Shown here piece after piece: positions 9,499-17,019 of a stretch of DNA of 64,000 bases. The notes under the pieces are model-generated. The model did not search any database. It was not told where the DNA came from and saw nothing but the letters and a program-made list of their open reading frames with translations. Origin of the DNA: HGM04593 sp045660825 (GTDB taxonomy: Bacteria > Bacteroidota > Bacteroidia > Bacteroidales > Bacteroidaceae); the NCBI GenBank assembly GCA_045660825.1, contig JAZREN010000030.1, positions 1 through 64,000 of the forward strand. Reading direction: 5' to 3'. Made by a program: the position numbers and the translations under genes. The number at the start of each line of letters is the position of its first letter. Positions within the stretch are counted from its first letter, which is position 1.

Positions 9499-9981
9499 GA
9501 AACTTATTGCCATTGACAAACCGTTTGACGAGGTACCAATCTGCAGCGATGTGTTATATCTTTTCTCCAGGCGGTTGAGCCTTGCCTTGTAGACACATAT
9601 GGTCGGTATTCCGGACAGGATGCATAGTGTGCCGGTAACTACCGATGCAGCGCCAATACCCCAAATAGCGTCACTTAATTCGGCTATGCCTACAATGGAT
9701 GTACCTAAACCAAAAACCATCAACGATGCTCCACCGGCCAAAAGTCCCGCACCAACCTTGTAACCTTTTCGGTATTTAAGGTAGTCCTGGCTCATGTCAA
9801 TGCCGTTTATTGAAGAGAAACATGCTGCGGCATTGTACTTGTCGAGCTTGCAGTCATCTACAAAGACCCTGCTCCCGCGAATGTCTATCGGTGTCTTGCC
9901 AATGTAGTCAGTCGATAACTCCTGTGCCATGGCATTTATGCCTATGAATGCAAGGAACAATAAAATGATGTGTCGTTTCAT
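9496..9981 (-). CDS. Small exported protein with Gly-rich hydrophobic segments, function unknown
   Basis: A 161-residue protein not recognised by family. It has a signal peptide (about 20 residues, cleavage after AMA). A soluble stretch of about 60 residues follows, then two hydrophobic Gly-rich segments (YKVGAGLLAGGASLMVFGLG and WGIGAASVVTGTLCILSGIP) and a basic amphipathic tail. It may sit in a membrane as a hairpin. An in-frame ATG 51 nt upstream overlaps the stop codon of the pseudouridine synthase gene by ATGA, but it would put 17 extra polar residues before the signal peptide, so I preferred the inner start. It is third in a unit with a TetR regulator and an RluA-type enzyme; nothing in the context gives a role. 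Confidence 0.65.
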   Translation of the reverse strand: MKRHIILLFLAFIGINAMAQELSTDYIGKTPIDIRGSRVFVDDCKLDKYNAAACFSSINGIDMSQDYLKYRKGYKVGAGLLAGGASLMVFGLGTSIVGIAELSDAIWGIGAASVVTGTLCILSGIPTICVYKARLNRLEKRYNTSLQIGTSSNGLSMAISF

Positions 9982-10028
9982 AGTGCAGATGATGTTTTGA
10001 TATTGTATATTGCTGTTTGTGCGTTTCC

Positions 10029-10697
10029 TCATTTCTCAAAGCTCTGCCACAGTCTGTCGTCGGGGAGTGGGGCTGTGATTGCTATCTGTTCCTTTGATAC
10101 CGGGTGAACGAACTCAATGTAACGTGCGTGGAGTGATATGCTGCCGTCAGGGTTTGAGCGCTGTGCTCCATATTTGAGGTCACCTTTTATGGGGCAGCCT
10201 ATTGATGAGAGTTGGCAACGTATCTGGTGGTGGCGGCCGGTCTTCAGTTCTACCTCAATGAGATTGTAGTTCTGCGATGCCGCTGCAAGCCTGTAGTGCA
10301 GTACTGCGCGTTTTGAACCTTTGACCTCCTTTGGGTAGGAGAAACTCTTGTTCATCTTTTCGTTGCGCAGAATCCAACTTTCAAGTTCGGCTTCGGCGGG
10401 TTGTGGAATGCCCTTTGTCAGTGCCCAGTATATTTTCTTTACGCTACCTTCGCTGAACATCCTGTTCAGTCTCTCAAGTGCCTTGCTTGTCTTTGCAAAC
10501 ACCACAATGCCGCTCACGGGGCGGTCGAGTCTGTGAGGCAGGCCAATGAATACATTGCCGGGCTTGGCATATTTCTCCTTGATATATGCCTTCATGGTGT
10601 CGCAAAGCGATTCGTCACCGGTCTTGTCGCCCTGTACAATCTCGCCTGCGGCCTTGTTTATGACGATGATGTGGTTGTCCTCGTAAAGTACCTTCAT
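10029..10697 (-). CDS. RluA-family RNA pseudouridine synthase
   Basis: A 222-residue pseudouridine synthase of the RluA/RluC/RluD family that isomerises uridine in rRNA or tRNA. The catalytic motif HRLDRPVSG is at residues 55-63, with Asp58 as the expected nucleophile. The KTGRHHQIR block and the GDLKYGA block follow in the normal order. There is no N-terminal S4 RNA-binding domain, so it belongs to the short form and its target base cannot be named. The start overlaps the TetR stop codon by 4 nt (ATGA). The end overlaps the longer possible start of the next gene. Confidence 0.88.
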   Translation of the reverse strand: MKVLYEDNHIIVINKAAGEIVQGDKTGDESLCDTMKAYIKEKYAKPGNVFIGLPHRLDRPVSGIVVFAKTSKALERLNRMFSEGSVKKIYWALTKGIPQPAEAELESWILRNEKMNKSFSYPKEVKGSKRAVLHYRLAAASQNYNLIEVELKTGRHHQIRCQLSSIGCPIKGDLKYGAQRSNPDGSISLHARYIEFVHPVSKEQIAITAPLPDDRLWQSFEK

Positions 10698-11296
10698 TGT
10701 TCTTGCTGTATCTCGGTTGAACCTTTGTGTCCCAGTGCATTGAGTATCACTTTCTCTGTGAACTGGTGCACTAACTTGTCGTCGTTGTTGCGGTTTATCA
10801 TGCCGTTAATAAATGGCAACTCAATGCCCTTGAGGCAGAAGTGGAGGAAGCGCGCTGCAAGGTCGGGGCTCTCGCTGTTGAATATGCCCTTCTGGTTTCC
10901 TTCGGCAATTATGTGACGGAAGAGTGCAATTTCCTTGTTGTCGAAACTTTTGCGAATGTGCTCTACAATGAGTATGTAGTCGTTATGCAGGCAACCGTTG
11001 CGGCGCACGATGTTGCGTGTCATCTGCAGGCGCACAAAGACAAGCTTGATGATTTTCTTGTCGGCAGGGAGGTCCGACATGGCCACTTTGGTTACGGCTG
11101 TGTAGATTTTCTTTACCTCCATCTCAATGCTTGCCTCAAGTAGTTCTTCCTTGCTTTGGAAATATGTATATACTGTTCTGCGGCTCTTGTTTGCGGCTTT
11201 TGCAATATCGTTCATTGTGATATTGCCTATGCCTTCCTTGGAGAAAAGCTTTCTTGCAACCTTAATTAATAAATCTCTTGTTTCAATAGTGGACAT
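10694..11296 (-). CDS. TetR/AcrR-family transcriptional regulator
   Basis: A 200-residue one-component regulator. The TetR helix-turn-helix is at residues 10-55 (ITMNDIAKAANKSRRTVYTY then FQSKEELLEA). The C-terminal ligand-binding domain has no close match I can name. It is first in a three-gene unit with 4-nt overlap to the pseudouridine synthase gene. TetR proteins often repress their own operon, so it may control these neighbours, but I see no clear palindromic operator in the leader. It lacks the efflux-pump neighbours typical of many TetR genes. Confidence 0.85.
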   Translation of the reverse strand: MSTIETRDLLIKVARKLFSKEGIGNITMNDIAKAANKSRRTVYTYFQSKEELLEASIEMEVKKIYTAVTKVAMSDLPADKKIIKLVFVRLQMTRNIVRRNGCLHNDYILIVEHIRKSFDNKEIALFRHIIAEGNQKGIFNSESPDLAARFLHFCLKGIELPFINGMINRNNDDKLVHQFTEKVILNALGHKGSTEIQQEQ

Positions 11297-11315
11297 GTCA
11301 ACTTTAAATTTTATG

Positions 11316-11346
11316 CAAAATTACACATTCGTGCTATTTTGTGCAA
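11316..11346 (-). promoter_or_regulatory. Promoter for the tetR-rluA unit
   Basis: On the minus strand TTG (11346-11344), 20 nt, then TAATTTTG (11323-11316), about 20 nt before the tetR start codon. Confidence 0.65.
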
Positions 11347-11436
11347 TAGGCGGGTGTGAAAATTAAGTCAAAAAAGCCGAAGTTTGTCCTTTTTGTGTAT
11401 TTTTTTTAATGTTTTGCAGTTTTTCTTGCCGTAAAA

Positions 11437-11467
11437 TTTGCAGATTAGAAAAAATGTTGTACCTTTG
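11437..11467 (+). promoter_or_regulatory. tRNA promoter
   Basis: TTTG (11437-11440), 19 nt, then TACCTTTG (11460-11467), placing the transcription start about 13-15 nt before the mature tRNA. Confidence 0.8.
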
Positions 11468-11487
11468 CACAAGAATTGATAATGCAT

Positions 11488-11559
11488 CGCGGGGTGGAGC
11501 AGTGGTAGCTCGTTGGGCTCATAACCCAAAGGCCGGAGGTTCGATTCCTTCTCCCGCTA
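11488..11559 (+). tRNA. tRNA-fMet (CAT), initiator
   Basis: A complete cloverleaf with loop CTCATAA (anticodon CAT). Two initiator hallmarks are present: the first base C1 is not paired with base 72, and three consecutive G:C pairs close the anticodon loop (GGG/CCC). The acceptor CGCGGGG, discriminator A73 and T-arm GGTTCGATT are normal. The CCA end is not encoded. It has its own promoter and terminator, so it is a single-gene unit. Confidence 0.95.
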
Positions 11560-11562
11560 CTC

Positions 11563-11591
11563 AAAGGAGAGCAGTTTGCTCTCCTTTTTTT
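11563..11591 (+). terminator. tRNA-fMet terminator
   Basis: Hairpin built on GGAGAGCA / TGCTCTCC followed by seven T residues, four bases after the tRNA. Confidence 0.85.
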
Positions 11592-11869
11592 ATCTCTCCT
11601 TTTCCCTTTCTCTCGTAGGCAGTAGTGGCTCACCTGCAAAAGTTGTCTTTGTAACCCCATTTTTTGCCTATTTTCGGTTTTTTATGGATTTATTGCTATA
11701 TTTGCGACTGCAGTTGTGTAATTGCTAAATTGTAGGCATCTCAAGGAAAGCGTTCTGTCTATATCGGTTTTGTCTGATTGGATAGATAAAGGCCACGTTT
11801 TTGAGGGAGTCATTTTTTTTGTTTAACAATATTTATTGAGTCTTTTGGCCTAAGGCGTTTTATGGAACT

Positions 11870-12226
11870 ATGAAAAAGTTAGGTGTATTGGTATTGCTTC
11901 TTGCAGTATTGTGTTTGACAGGATGTGGTGTTGCGTCAACCGTTTCAAATAATTTTACTGAGACGCAGGTTGTCCTGTCGCAGAATAATTTTAAAGTAGT
12001 GGGTCAGGCATATGGTGAGGCTCAGGCTACATATGTATTTGGTATCGGCGGTCTTGGCCGAAAGGCACTCCGCAATAATGCCATTGATCAAATGTCAAAG
12101 AATGCAAACCTCAAAGGTGCGCAGACATTGACCAATGTAACAACACACTTCTCAATAAAGATGATTACTCCGTTTTATGTTCAGCTTACATGCTCTGCTA
12201 CAGCAAACATAATCGAGTTCGAGTAA
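11870..12226 (+). CDS. Small conserved-type lipoprotein, function unknown
   Basis: A 118-residue lipoprotein with lipobox LTGC (Cys19). The mature part has a beta-rich pattern typical of short Bacteroidales lipoproteins: a NNFKVVGQAYGEAQ strand, a GIGGLGRKALRNNAID turn-helix, then GAQTLTNVTTH. It resembles DUF6567-like proteins in layout, but I am not sure of the family. It stands alone between the initiator tRNA and its own strong terminator, after a leader of about 280 nt that holds no gene. A TATATTTG -7 box is visible about 165 nt upstream (11697-11704), which would give a long 5' UTR. Probably envelope-associated; no function is claimed. Confidence 0.75.
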   Translation: MKKLGVLVLLLAVLCLTGCGVASTVSNNFTETQVVLSQNNFKVVGQAYGEAQATYVFGIGGLGRKALRNNAIDQMSKNANLKGAQTLTNVTTHFSIKMITPFYVQLTCSATANIIEFE

Positions 12227-12250
12227 ATCATATTCTTACATTTACTTTTA

Positions 12251-12279
12251 CCACGCAAGCCAGCTTGCGTGGTTTTTTT
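12251..12279 (+). terminator. Terminator of the small lipoprotein gene
   Basis: Nine-bp G/C-rich stem CCACGCAAG / CTTGCGTGG with a four-base loop, followed by seven T residues. Confidence 0.9.
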
Positions 12280-12383
12280 ATGTGTAATAATTAGAGGGAT
12301 GAGAACTTCAAACATTCCTCGCTTTATCCCCTGAATGCCAACGGCCTTCAACTGTAATTTTGACAGTGCCGATTATTAAACGT

Positions 12384-12975
12384 TACCTTTGCAATGATTC
12401 ACCGTTGCTATATCTCGTGTACTTAACCGTGTACAATGGTAATGTCAAAGAGAAACCGGCACTGTGTGAGCAACAGTCATTGTTAGCGGCAAATGAGGAA
12501 AAAGAATGGGTGATGTCTGAGCGGTGCATTAAGGCGATGATGTTCTTGCGTGAAGAGCGAGTTGACACAGCCTTCAATGTGCCGCACTCGCTGTGTAACC
12601 AACAAGTAAACTTGTGTTACGCTCGTTTGCAACATTGTTCTCCCATTTCCGAATTTGCCGCGTCAAGACAATGACGGCGAGAATAAAGCGACCGAGTTAT
12701 GTTGCATTGCAACTCACGAGCAAAGCTTTATTCGAATTGTAAATTTGCTTGCAAATAGACAATGCCGCCAGTAGTTAGTCACGCGTAGCACAGGCGGAGT
12801 TTGTGCCGTGTGGGGTGCGAAAAGGCGGCATTGTCAACCCCAGACCGTGTCCTTTGGTCCTTCGGGGCGACCAAAGGACATGATAGAAAGACTTGAAGAA
12901 AATAAATGTGAACAATAAAGGTTGATGACTGCCGTAGAATGCAATAGTAAACAAAAGCGAGTCCACAGTGATTTT
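12384..12975. repeat. Non-coding dispersed repeat, copy 1
   Basis: About 0.6 kb without a credible gene, related in blocks to 41.6-42.0 kb and 52.4-52.8 kb. It begins with TACCTTTG (12384-12391) and a block ending TGGTAATGTCAAAG. It then has a fold-back with 12-bp arms at 12758-12769 and 12824-12835 enclosing CGTAGCACAG and AGTTTGTGCCGTG. It ends with a block starting GACTTGAAGAAAA. The rest of the 12280-13172 interval shows nothing else I can name. Reading frames here are open on both strands by chance and show no family features. Confidence 0.7.
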
Positions 12976-13186
12976 CTACTGAGCCCTGATGTGCTCGCCC
13001 TTTCTCCCTTGAATGTGGTGGAATGTCCTAAAATATTCACTCCCTTCATTTCGCTTTTTCGCTTTTTGCTCTATTTTCGCTGGAGGGCTGCAAGTGCGAC
13101 TCGCATTCATTGAGGCGATTGATGACCTCACAATTCTCCTGTGCTGTTGAACCGATATAAATGATATAAGCTATGAAAAAAAAACT

Positions 13187-14224
13187 ATGTTCTTTCTTCT
13201 TCTGCTGCTCGTTGGTTTTCAAGGAGTGCAGGCGCAGGAGTTTGTTGCCAATCCTTGGGGGGCCGAGGAACTCAAGTGTTATGGTGTGACTTGGAACGGC
13301 TGGGAGTGGAAGACGGCACATGAAAGATATGTTATGTTGGAGGAGGGATATACATTCCAATGTGTCGATACCATAGACAGTGATTATTGCATTTTTGAGT
13401 ACGAGGACAAGTACTACGCAGCAAGGACAAAGGGGTTGAAATTCAGTAGCGGAAACCCCGAGGGTATGGAAAATCCGTTGAGTGAGGAGATTCAGATACG
13501 TGCAACACCGGTTGGTGAGTTCTATGGCTCGATGTCGGCAGTGTACTCTGTTCTTGCAATATTTGCTGTTGCTATGTTTTTTGTCTTCTTGTATTTGAAG
13601 TCTGAGACGTCGTTCTTGCGTGGTGCATTGCTTGTTGTTATTCCTCTTGCAATTCTTGCTGTGTCGGCAATAGAAGTCTATGGCTATTACCTTTTTGAAG
13701 ACGATATATTCTGGTGGTGCGATTATGAGTTGTATGGATTTTGGGGGACTCTGCTCCGCCTGATTCCATTTGCGATGCTTCTCGTTGCCCAGTTGTTGAG
13801 TATAAAGGTCTATAAGGAGGCGCTTCCTCATGAATTGAGTATAAAACCTGCTGCTATAAGTTTGGGTATTTGTATTCCTTTGAGTATTGCAGTTGCAATT
13901 GTCATGGCATTGATGAATATGCAAAGCACTCCGGCATTTGATATTGTTGTTAATGCTACATTCTTTATCTCTTTGGGAATTGGAGTTGTGAAGACACTTG
14001 TACGCAACATTTCTGCCTGCGGTCTTTTTAGTGGCATTTTTGAAACACTGTTTATCCTTGTGTATATTATCAGTTGTATAATTACGATTGCAACTTTCAT
14101 ATCCTTCTCTTTCAAGGTTATAATGATGTTGTTGGCTGCCTGTTTTGTTATTTTGCTCTTGTTCGGCATGATAAATGGTGGAACCTCCAAAAAACGTGTG
14201 TTCATTTTTGTGGAAAAGGATTGA
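13187..14224 (+). CDS. Exported multi-pass membrane protein, function unknown, A9 tract at start
   Basis: A 345-residue protein (from this ATG) that I do not recognise. A signal peptide (FFLLLLLVGFQGVQA, cleavage before Q) precedes a soluble domain of about 100 residues. Six or seven hydrophobic segments then occupy roughly residues 118-330 and a basic tail ends the protein. A second ATG 14 nt upstream is followed by nine A residues and is out of frame by one base. With ten A residues it would read MKKKTM and run straight into the same signal peptide, which looks like the natural N-terminus. Expression may therefore depend on slippage or on the length of the A tract, or the assembly may carry a one-base error. 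It lies between a non-coding repeat and aspA, with its own terminator. Confidence 0.65.
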   Translation: MFFLLLLLVGFQGVQAQEFVANPWGAEELKCYGVTWNGWEWKTAHERYVMLEEGYTFQCVDTIDSDYCIFEYEDKYYAARTKGLKFSSGNPEGMENPLSEEIQIRATPVGEFYGSMSAVYSVLAIFAVAMFFVFLYLKSETSFLRGALLVVIPLAILAVSAIEVYGYYLFEDDIFWWCDYELYGFWGTLLRLIPFAMLLVAQLLSIKVYKEALPHELSIKPAAISLGICIPLSIAVAIVMALMNMQSTPAFDIVVNATFFISLGIGVVKTLVRNISACGLFSGIFETLFILVYIISCIITIATFISFSFKVIMMLLAACFVILLLFGMINGGTSKKRVFIFVEKD

Positions 14225-14255
14225 TGGAGTCTGCAATGTGAAACATCAAGAAGAA

Positions 14256-14290
14256 GGAGCGGGTTGCATAATCCGCTCCTGTATTTTCCT
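14256..14290 (+). terminator. Terminator of the multi-pass protein gene
   Basis: Stem GGAGCGG / CCGCTCC with a 10-nt loop followed by a T-rich run. Confidence 0.75.
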
Positions 14291-14327
14291 TTTACGCAAC
14301 TTTTGAAAAAAATAGTTGTCATAATTC

Positions 14328-14356
14328 TTTGTTACGATTTTTAATTTATATCTTCG
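14328..14356 (+). promoter_or_regulatory. Putative aspA promoter
   Basis: TTTG (14328-14331), 17 nt, then TATCTTCG (14349-14356), a one-base variant of the TAnnTTTG box, leaving a leader of about 65 nt. Confidence 0.55.
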
Positions 14357-14426
14357 CATATGGCAATCGTCGAACCCTATGCCGGCATTGTTTGTTTTAA
14401 AATAAGATTATTAAAATGATATAGCA

Positions 14427-15842
14427 ATGAAAACACGTCTTGAACACGATTCATTAGGCGAGATTCAGGTCCCTGCCGATGCTTATTATGGTGCGCAGAC
14501 CTTGCGCGCAATGGTCAATTTTAAGGATATCTCGGGAATTACCATTAGTGACCACCCCTATTATGTAAAGGCTCTTGCAATGGTAAAGTGGGCTGCCGCT
14601 CATGCCAATGTGTCGCTTGGTACCCTTGATGCAGGTATTGGCAAAGCCATCAAACAGGCCTGCGAGGAGATTATGGAAGGTGCGCTTGTAGACCAGTTTC
14701 CAGTCGATCTTATGCAGGGTGGTGCGGGTACATCAACAAATATGAATATCAACGAGGTGGTTGCCAACCGTGCACTTGAGATTCTTGGCCACGAGAAAGG
14801 CGAGTACCAGTATTGTCACCCCAACGACCATGTGAACCTGTCACAGTCTACCAACGACGCCTATCCCACTGCGTTCAAACTATGTTTCATATTGCACAAC
14901 GAGGACCTTGTGCGCGAACTTAAGTTGCTCATTGCATCGTTCCGCGAAAAAGGCAAGGAGTTTAACAACGTGATAAAGATGGGACGCACACAATTGCAGG
15001 ATGCCGTTCCAATGACATTGGGTCAGGAGTTCGAGGCATTTGCCGCCACACTCGACGAGGAGGTTGGCCGCCTTAATGAGATGGCGCGCCTCTTCCTTGA
15101 AGTGAACATGGGTGCCACAGCCATTGGTACTGGTATCAACACCGAGCCCGGCTATGCCCAATCATGTGTCAGCGCCTTGCGTATAATTTCCGGCAAGGAG
15201 TTCGTGCTTGCCGGTAACCTCATTGAGGCAACCCCCGACGCCGGTTCAACAGTGATGTACTCATCGGCTTTGAAGCGCCTGGCTGTCAAGCTTTCCAAGA
15301 TATGTAACGATCTCCGACTCTTGTCGAGCGGTCCGCGTTGTGGTCTCAACGAAATCAATCTGCCACCAATGCAGCCAGGTTCAAGCATAATGCCGGGTAA
15401 GGTGAATCCTGTTATTCCCGAGGTCGTGAACCAGATTTGCTTCCGCGTCATCGGCAACGATCTCACCGTAACCTTTGCAGCCGAGGCCGGACAGTTGCAG
15501 CTCAATGTCATGGAACCGGTAATCGTACACTCAATAATTTCTTCAATACGCATGTTGCTTCGTGGTATGACACGTCTGCGTGTGTTGTGTGTGGACGGTA
15601 TCACAGCCAATGAGGGTCATTGCAAGGAACTTGTTATGGGCAGCATCGGTATTGTCACTGCGCTCAATCCTGTACTTGGTTATGAGAATAGTGCAAAGAT
15701 TGCAAAGCGCGCACTCAAGGAGAACCGCAGTGTCTACGACCTTGTGCTCGAGGAGAAGATGCTCACGAAAGATGAACTTGACGAACTGTTGCGTCCCGAG
15801 AACATGATTGCGCCGCACAAGATGCCGCACAAGAAACATTGA
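14427..15842 (+). CDS. aspA: Aspartate ammonia-lyase
   Basis: A 471-residue member of the aspartase/fumarase superfamily, which reversibly splits L-aspartate into fumarate and ammonia in the cytoplasm. In anaerobic Bacteroidales this can supply fumarate for the electron-accepting branch of the TCA pathway. The superfamily signature GSSIMPGKVN is at residues 318-327, containing the flexible loop with the catalytic Ser. The blocks GAGTSTNMNINEVVANRA and STNDAYPTA are intact. VNPVIPEVVNQ after the signature and the overall match favour aspartase over class II fumarase, though the two families are close. It is a monocistronic gene with its own promoter-like element and a strong terminator. Confidence 0.9.
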   Translation: MKTRLEHDSLGEIQVPADAYYGAQTLRAMVNFKDISGITISDHPYYVKALAMVKWAAAHANVSLGTLDAGIGKAIKQACEEIMEGALVDQFPVDLMQGGAGTSTNMNINEVVANRALEILGHEKGEYQYCHPNDHVNLSQSTNDAYPTAFKLCFILHNEDLVRELKLLIASFREKGKEFNNVIKMGRTQLQDAVPMTLGQEFEAFAATLDEEVGRLNEMARLFLEVNMGATAIGTGINTEPGYAQSCVSALRIISGKEFVLAGNLIEATPDAGSTVMYSSALKRLAVKLSKICNDLRLLSSGPRCGLNEINLPPMQPGSSIMPGKVNPVIPEVVNQICFRVIGNDLTVTFAAEAGQLQLNVMEPVIVHSIISSIRMLLRGMTRLRVLCVDGITANEGHCKELVMGSIGIVTALNPVLGYENSAKIAKRALKENRSVYDLVLEEKMLTKDELDELLRPENMIAPHKMPHKKH

Positions 15843-15853
15843 TAAGTATATAC

Positions 15854-15893
15854 AAAAAAACACCGGGCATTTGAACGATGCCCGGTGTTTTTT
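15854..15893. terminator. Bidirectional terminator between aspA and the OmpH-like gene
   Basis: Ten-bp stem CACCGGGCAT / ATGCCCGGTG flanked by seven A on the left and seven T on the right, so it serves both converging genes. Confidence 0.92.
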
Positions 15894-15914
15894 TATGGAA
15901 AGTACTTGTCTTCT

Positions 15915-16538
15915 TTACTTCTTTGTGCTGTACTTTGCGTTAAGACCTTCAACAACCTCCTTGGTGATGTCGAGAGCCTCGTTTGCGTAAAGCATGTTGC
16001 CGCCCATCTTTGTGAGGATGAAGTCATACTTCTTGTCGCTGTTGTACTCCTGGATGTACTCCATGATGCACTGTGTAACCTCGTTCGATTTCAATATTCT
16101 TGTCTCCTCGAACTCTGCAATCATGGCCTGGCCACGCTGTACAAGCTCCTGCTCCTTTTTCATGATTTTTTCATACTCGGCCTGTGCGCGCTCCTGTGTA
16201 GCAAACACGTTGTTCTGCACCTTCTGCTCAAAGGTCGCAGCCTCTTCCTGCAGGCTCTTCCTGTCCTTCTCGATGGCGTTGTTGATGCTCATCTCCTTGC
16301 GGATAAGCTCCTTCTGCATCTCCTGTGCAAGGTTGAAGTTCAGCAACAGTGAGTCGTAATCGACGTATGCAATCTTTATCTGGCAAGCAGGTGCAACTGC
16401 AGAATCGATGAGCTCTGTTACAACGGTTGTTTCAGTTGCAGCAGGTGCTGCCTCGCTGCTGTTTGTAGAGCACTGGATGAAAAACATCTGTATAAATGCC
16501 AATGCGGCTAACAATGTCACGATTTTTGTGGTTTTCAT
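15915..16538 (-). CDS. OmpH/Skp-family periplasmic chaperone, lipoprotein form
   Basis: A 207-residue protein of the OmpH (Skp) family, which in other bacteria holds unfolded outer-membrane proteins in the periplasm. A signal sequence ends at a lipobox-like FIQC (Cys23) and is followed by an Ala/Thr-rich linker. The OmpH body starts at KIAYVDYDSLL (about residue 54). A long Lys/Glu/Gln-rich coiled-coil region (about 70-150) follows, and the domain returns to the body with KYDFILTKMGGNMLYANEALDIT. The lipid anchor is unlike soluble E. coli Skp but common in Bacteroidetes versions. It may share a transcript with the small membrane protein gene 81 nt upstream. Confidence 0.85.
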   Translation of the reverse strand: MKTTKIVTLLAALAFIQMFFIQCSTNSSEAAPAATETTVVTELIDSAVAPACQIKIAYVDYDSLLLNFNLAQEMQKELIRKEMSINNAIEKDRKSLQEEAATFEQKVQNNVFATQERAQAEYEKIMKKEQELVQRGQAMIAEFEETRILKSNEVTQCIMEYIQEYNSDKKYDFILTKMGGNMLYANEALDITKEVVEGLNAKYSTKK

Positions 16539-16619
16539 AGTGTTTTATAAACTGATTAAATTTATCTAAAGGTATATATCAAGTCTGTGGCAGATGTTGA
16601 TTCCGCGTTGCAACTCAAC

Positions 16620-16832
16620 TTATTTGCTGCTCTCTTGCACTGCCATGGGATTGTCTTTGCGTGCATCCCTATCTTGTGACTGTACGCATTTGATGCCCCT
16701 CTTGCGCATTGCCTTGCTGCCGCCAACGTGTGTGTTGGGGAACCTGCCATTCTTTTTTATAATTACCTTTATGGCAAGCAATGCAACGCAAATTGCAATA
16801 ATTAACAGTGTAAATAGTAAAGTTTTGAACAT
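16620..16832 (-). CDS. Small conserved-type membrane protein
   Basis: A 70-residue protein with one N-terminal membrane helix (residues 3-24, KTLLFTLLIIAICVALLAIK). A short cytosolic part then contains KKNGRFPNTHVGGSKAMRKR and IKCVQSQDRDA. I recognise this layout (helix, then KNGRFPNTH, GxKA and CxQSQDR) as a recurring small protein in Bacteroidales, of unknown function. The two polar motifs are too specific for a chance reading frame. The start is the only ATG before the helix. The gene precedes the OmpH-like gene on the same strand. Confidence 0.7.
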   Translation of the reverse strand: MFKTLLFTLLIIAICVALLAIKVIIKKNGRFPNTHVGGSKAMRKRGIKCVQSQDRDARKDNPMAVQESSK

Positions 16833-16884
16833 TTCAATTAACTTTGTAATGCTGTAGCTGAACGGACGATTTTATTCAGCGTTG

Positions 16885-16892
16885 CAAAGATA
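16885..16892 (-). promoter_or_regulatory. Putative -7 box for the small membrane protein gene
   Basis: TATCTTTG on the minus strand, 53 nt before the start codon. No clear -33 partner is visible. Confidence 0.4.
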
Positions 16893-17019
16893 GTGCTTTT
16901 TATTCTCTTGCAGGGTACCTGTTTACCAAAAAAAGGTAAAAAAAGGACCATAAAAGGGATAATTAACAATATTTTACGATTTAAAGAATCGATTTAACTA
17001 TTTTAAACAATTATATAAT

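Noticed and set aside
9982..10032. Longer start of the small exported protein overlapping rluA by ATGA
   Set aside because: It would place 17 polar residues before a good signal peptide; kept only as an alternative.
12360..12674. 104-codon frame in the 12.4 kb repeat
   Set aside because: It does not persist in the related repeat copies and has no signal, domain or start context.
13046..14236. 396-codon minus-strand frame
   Set aside because: It is fully antisense to the multi-pass membrane protein and is Asn/Cys/His-rich; the + strand frame has a signal peptide and helices.
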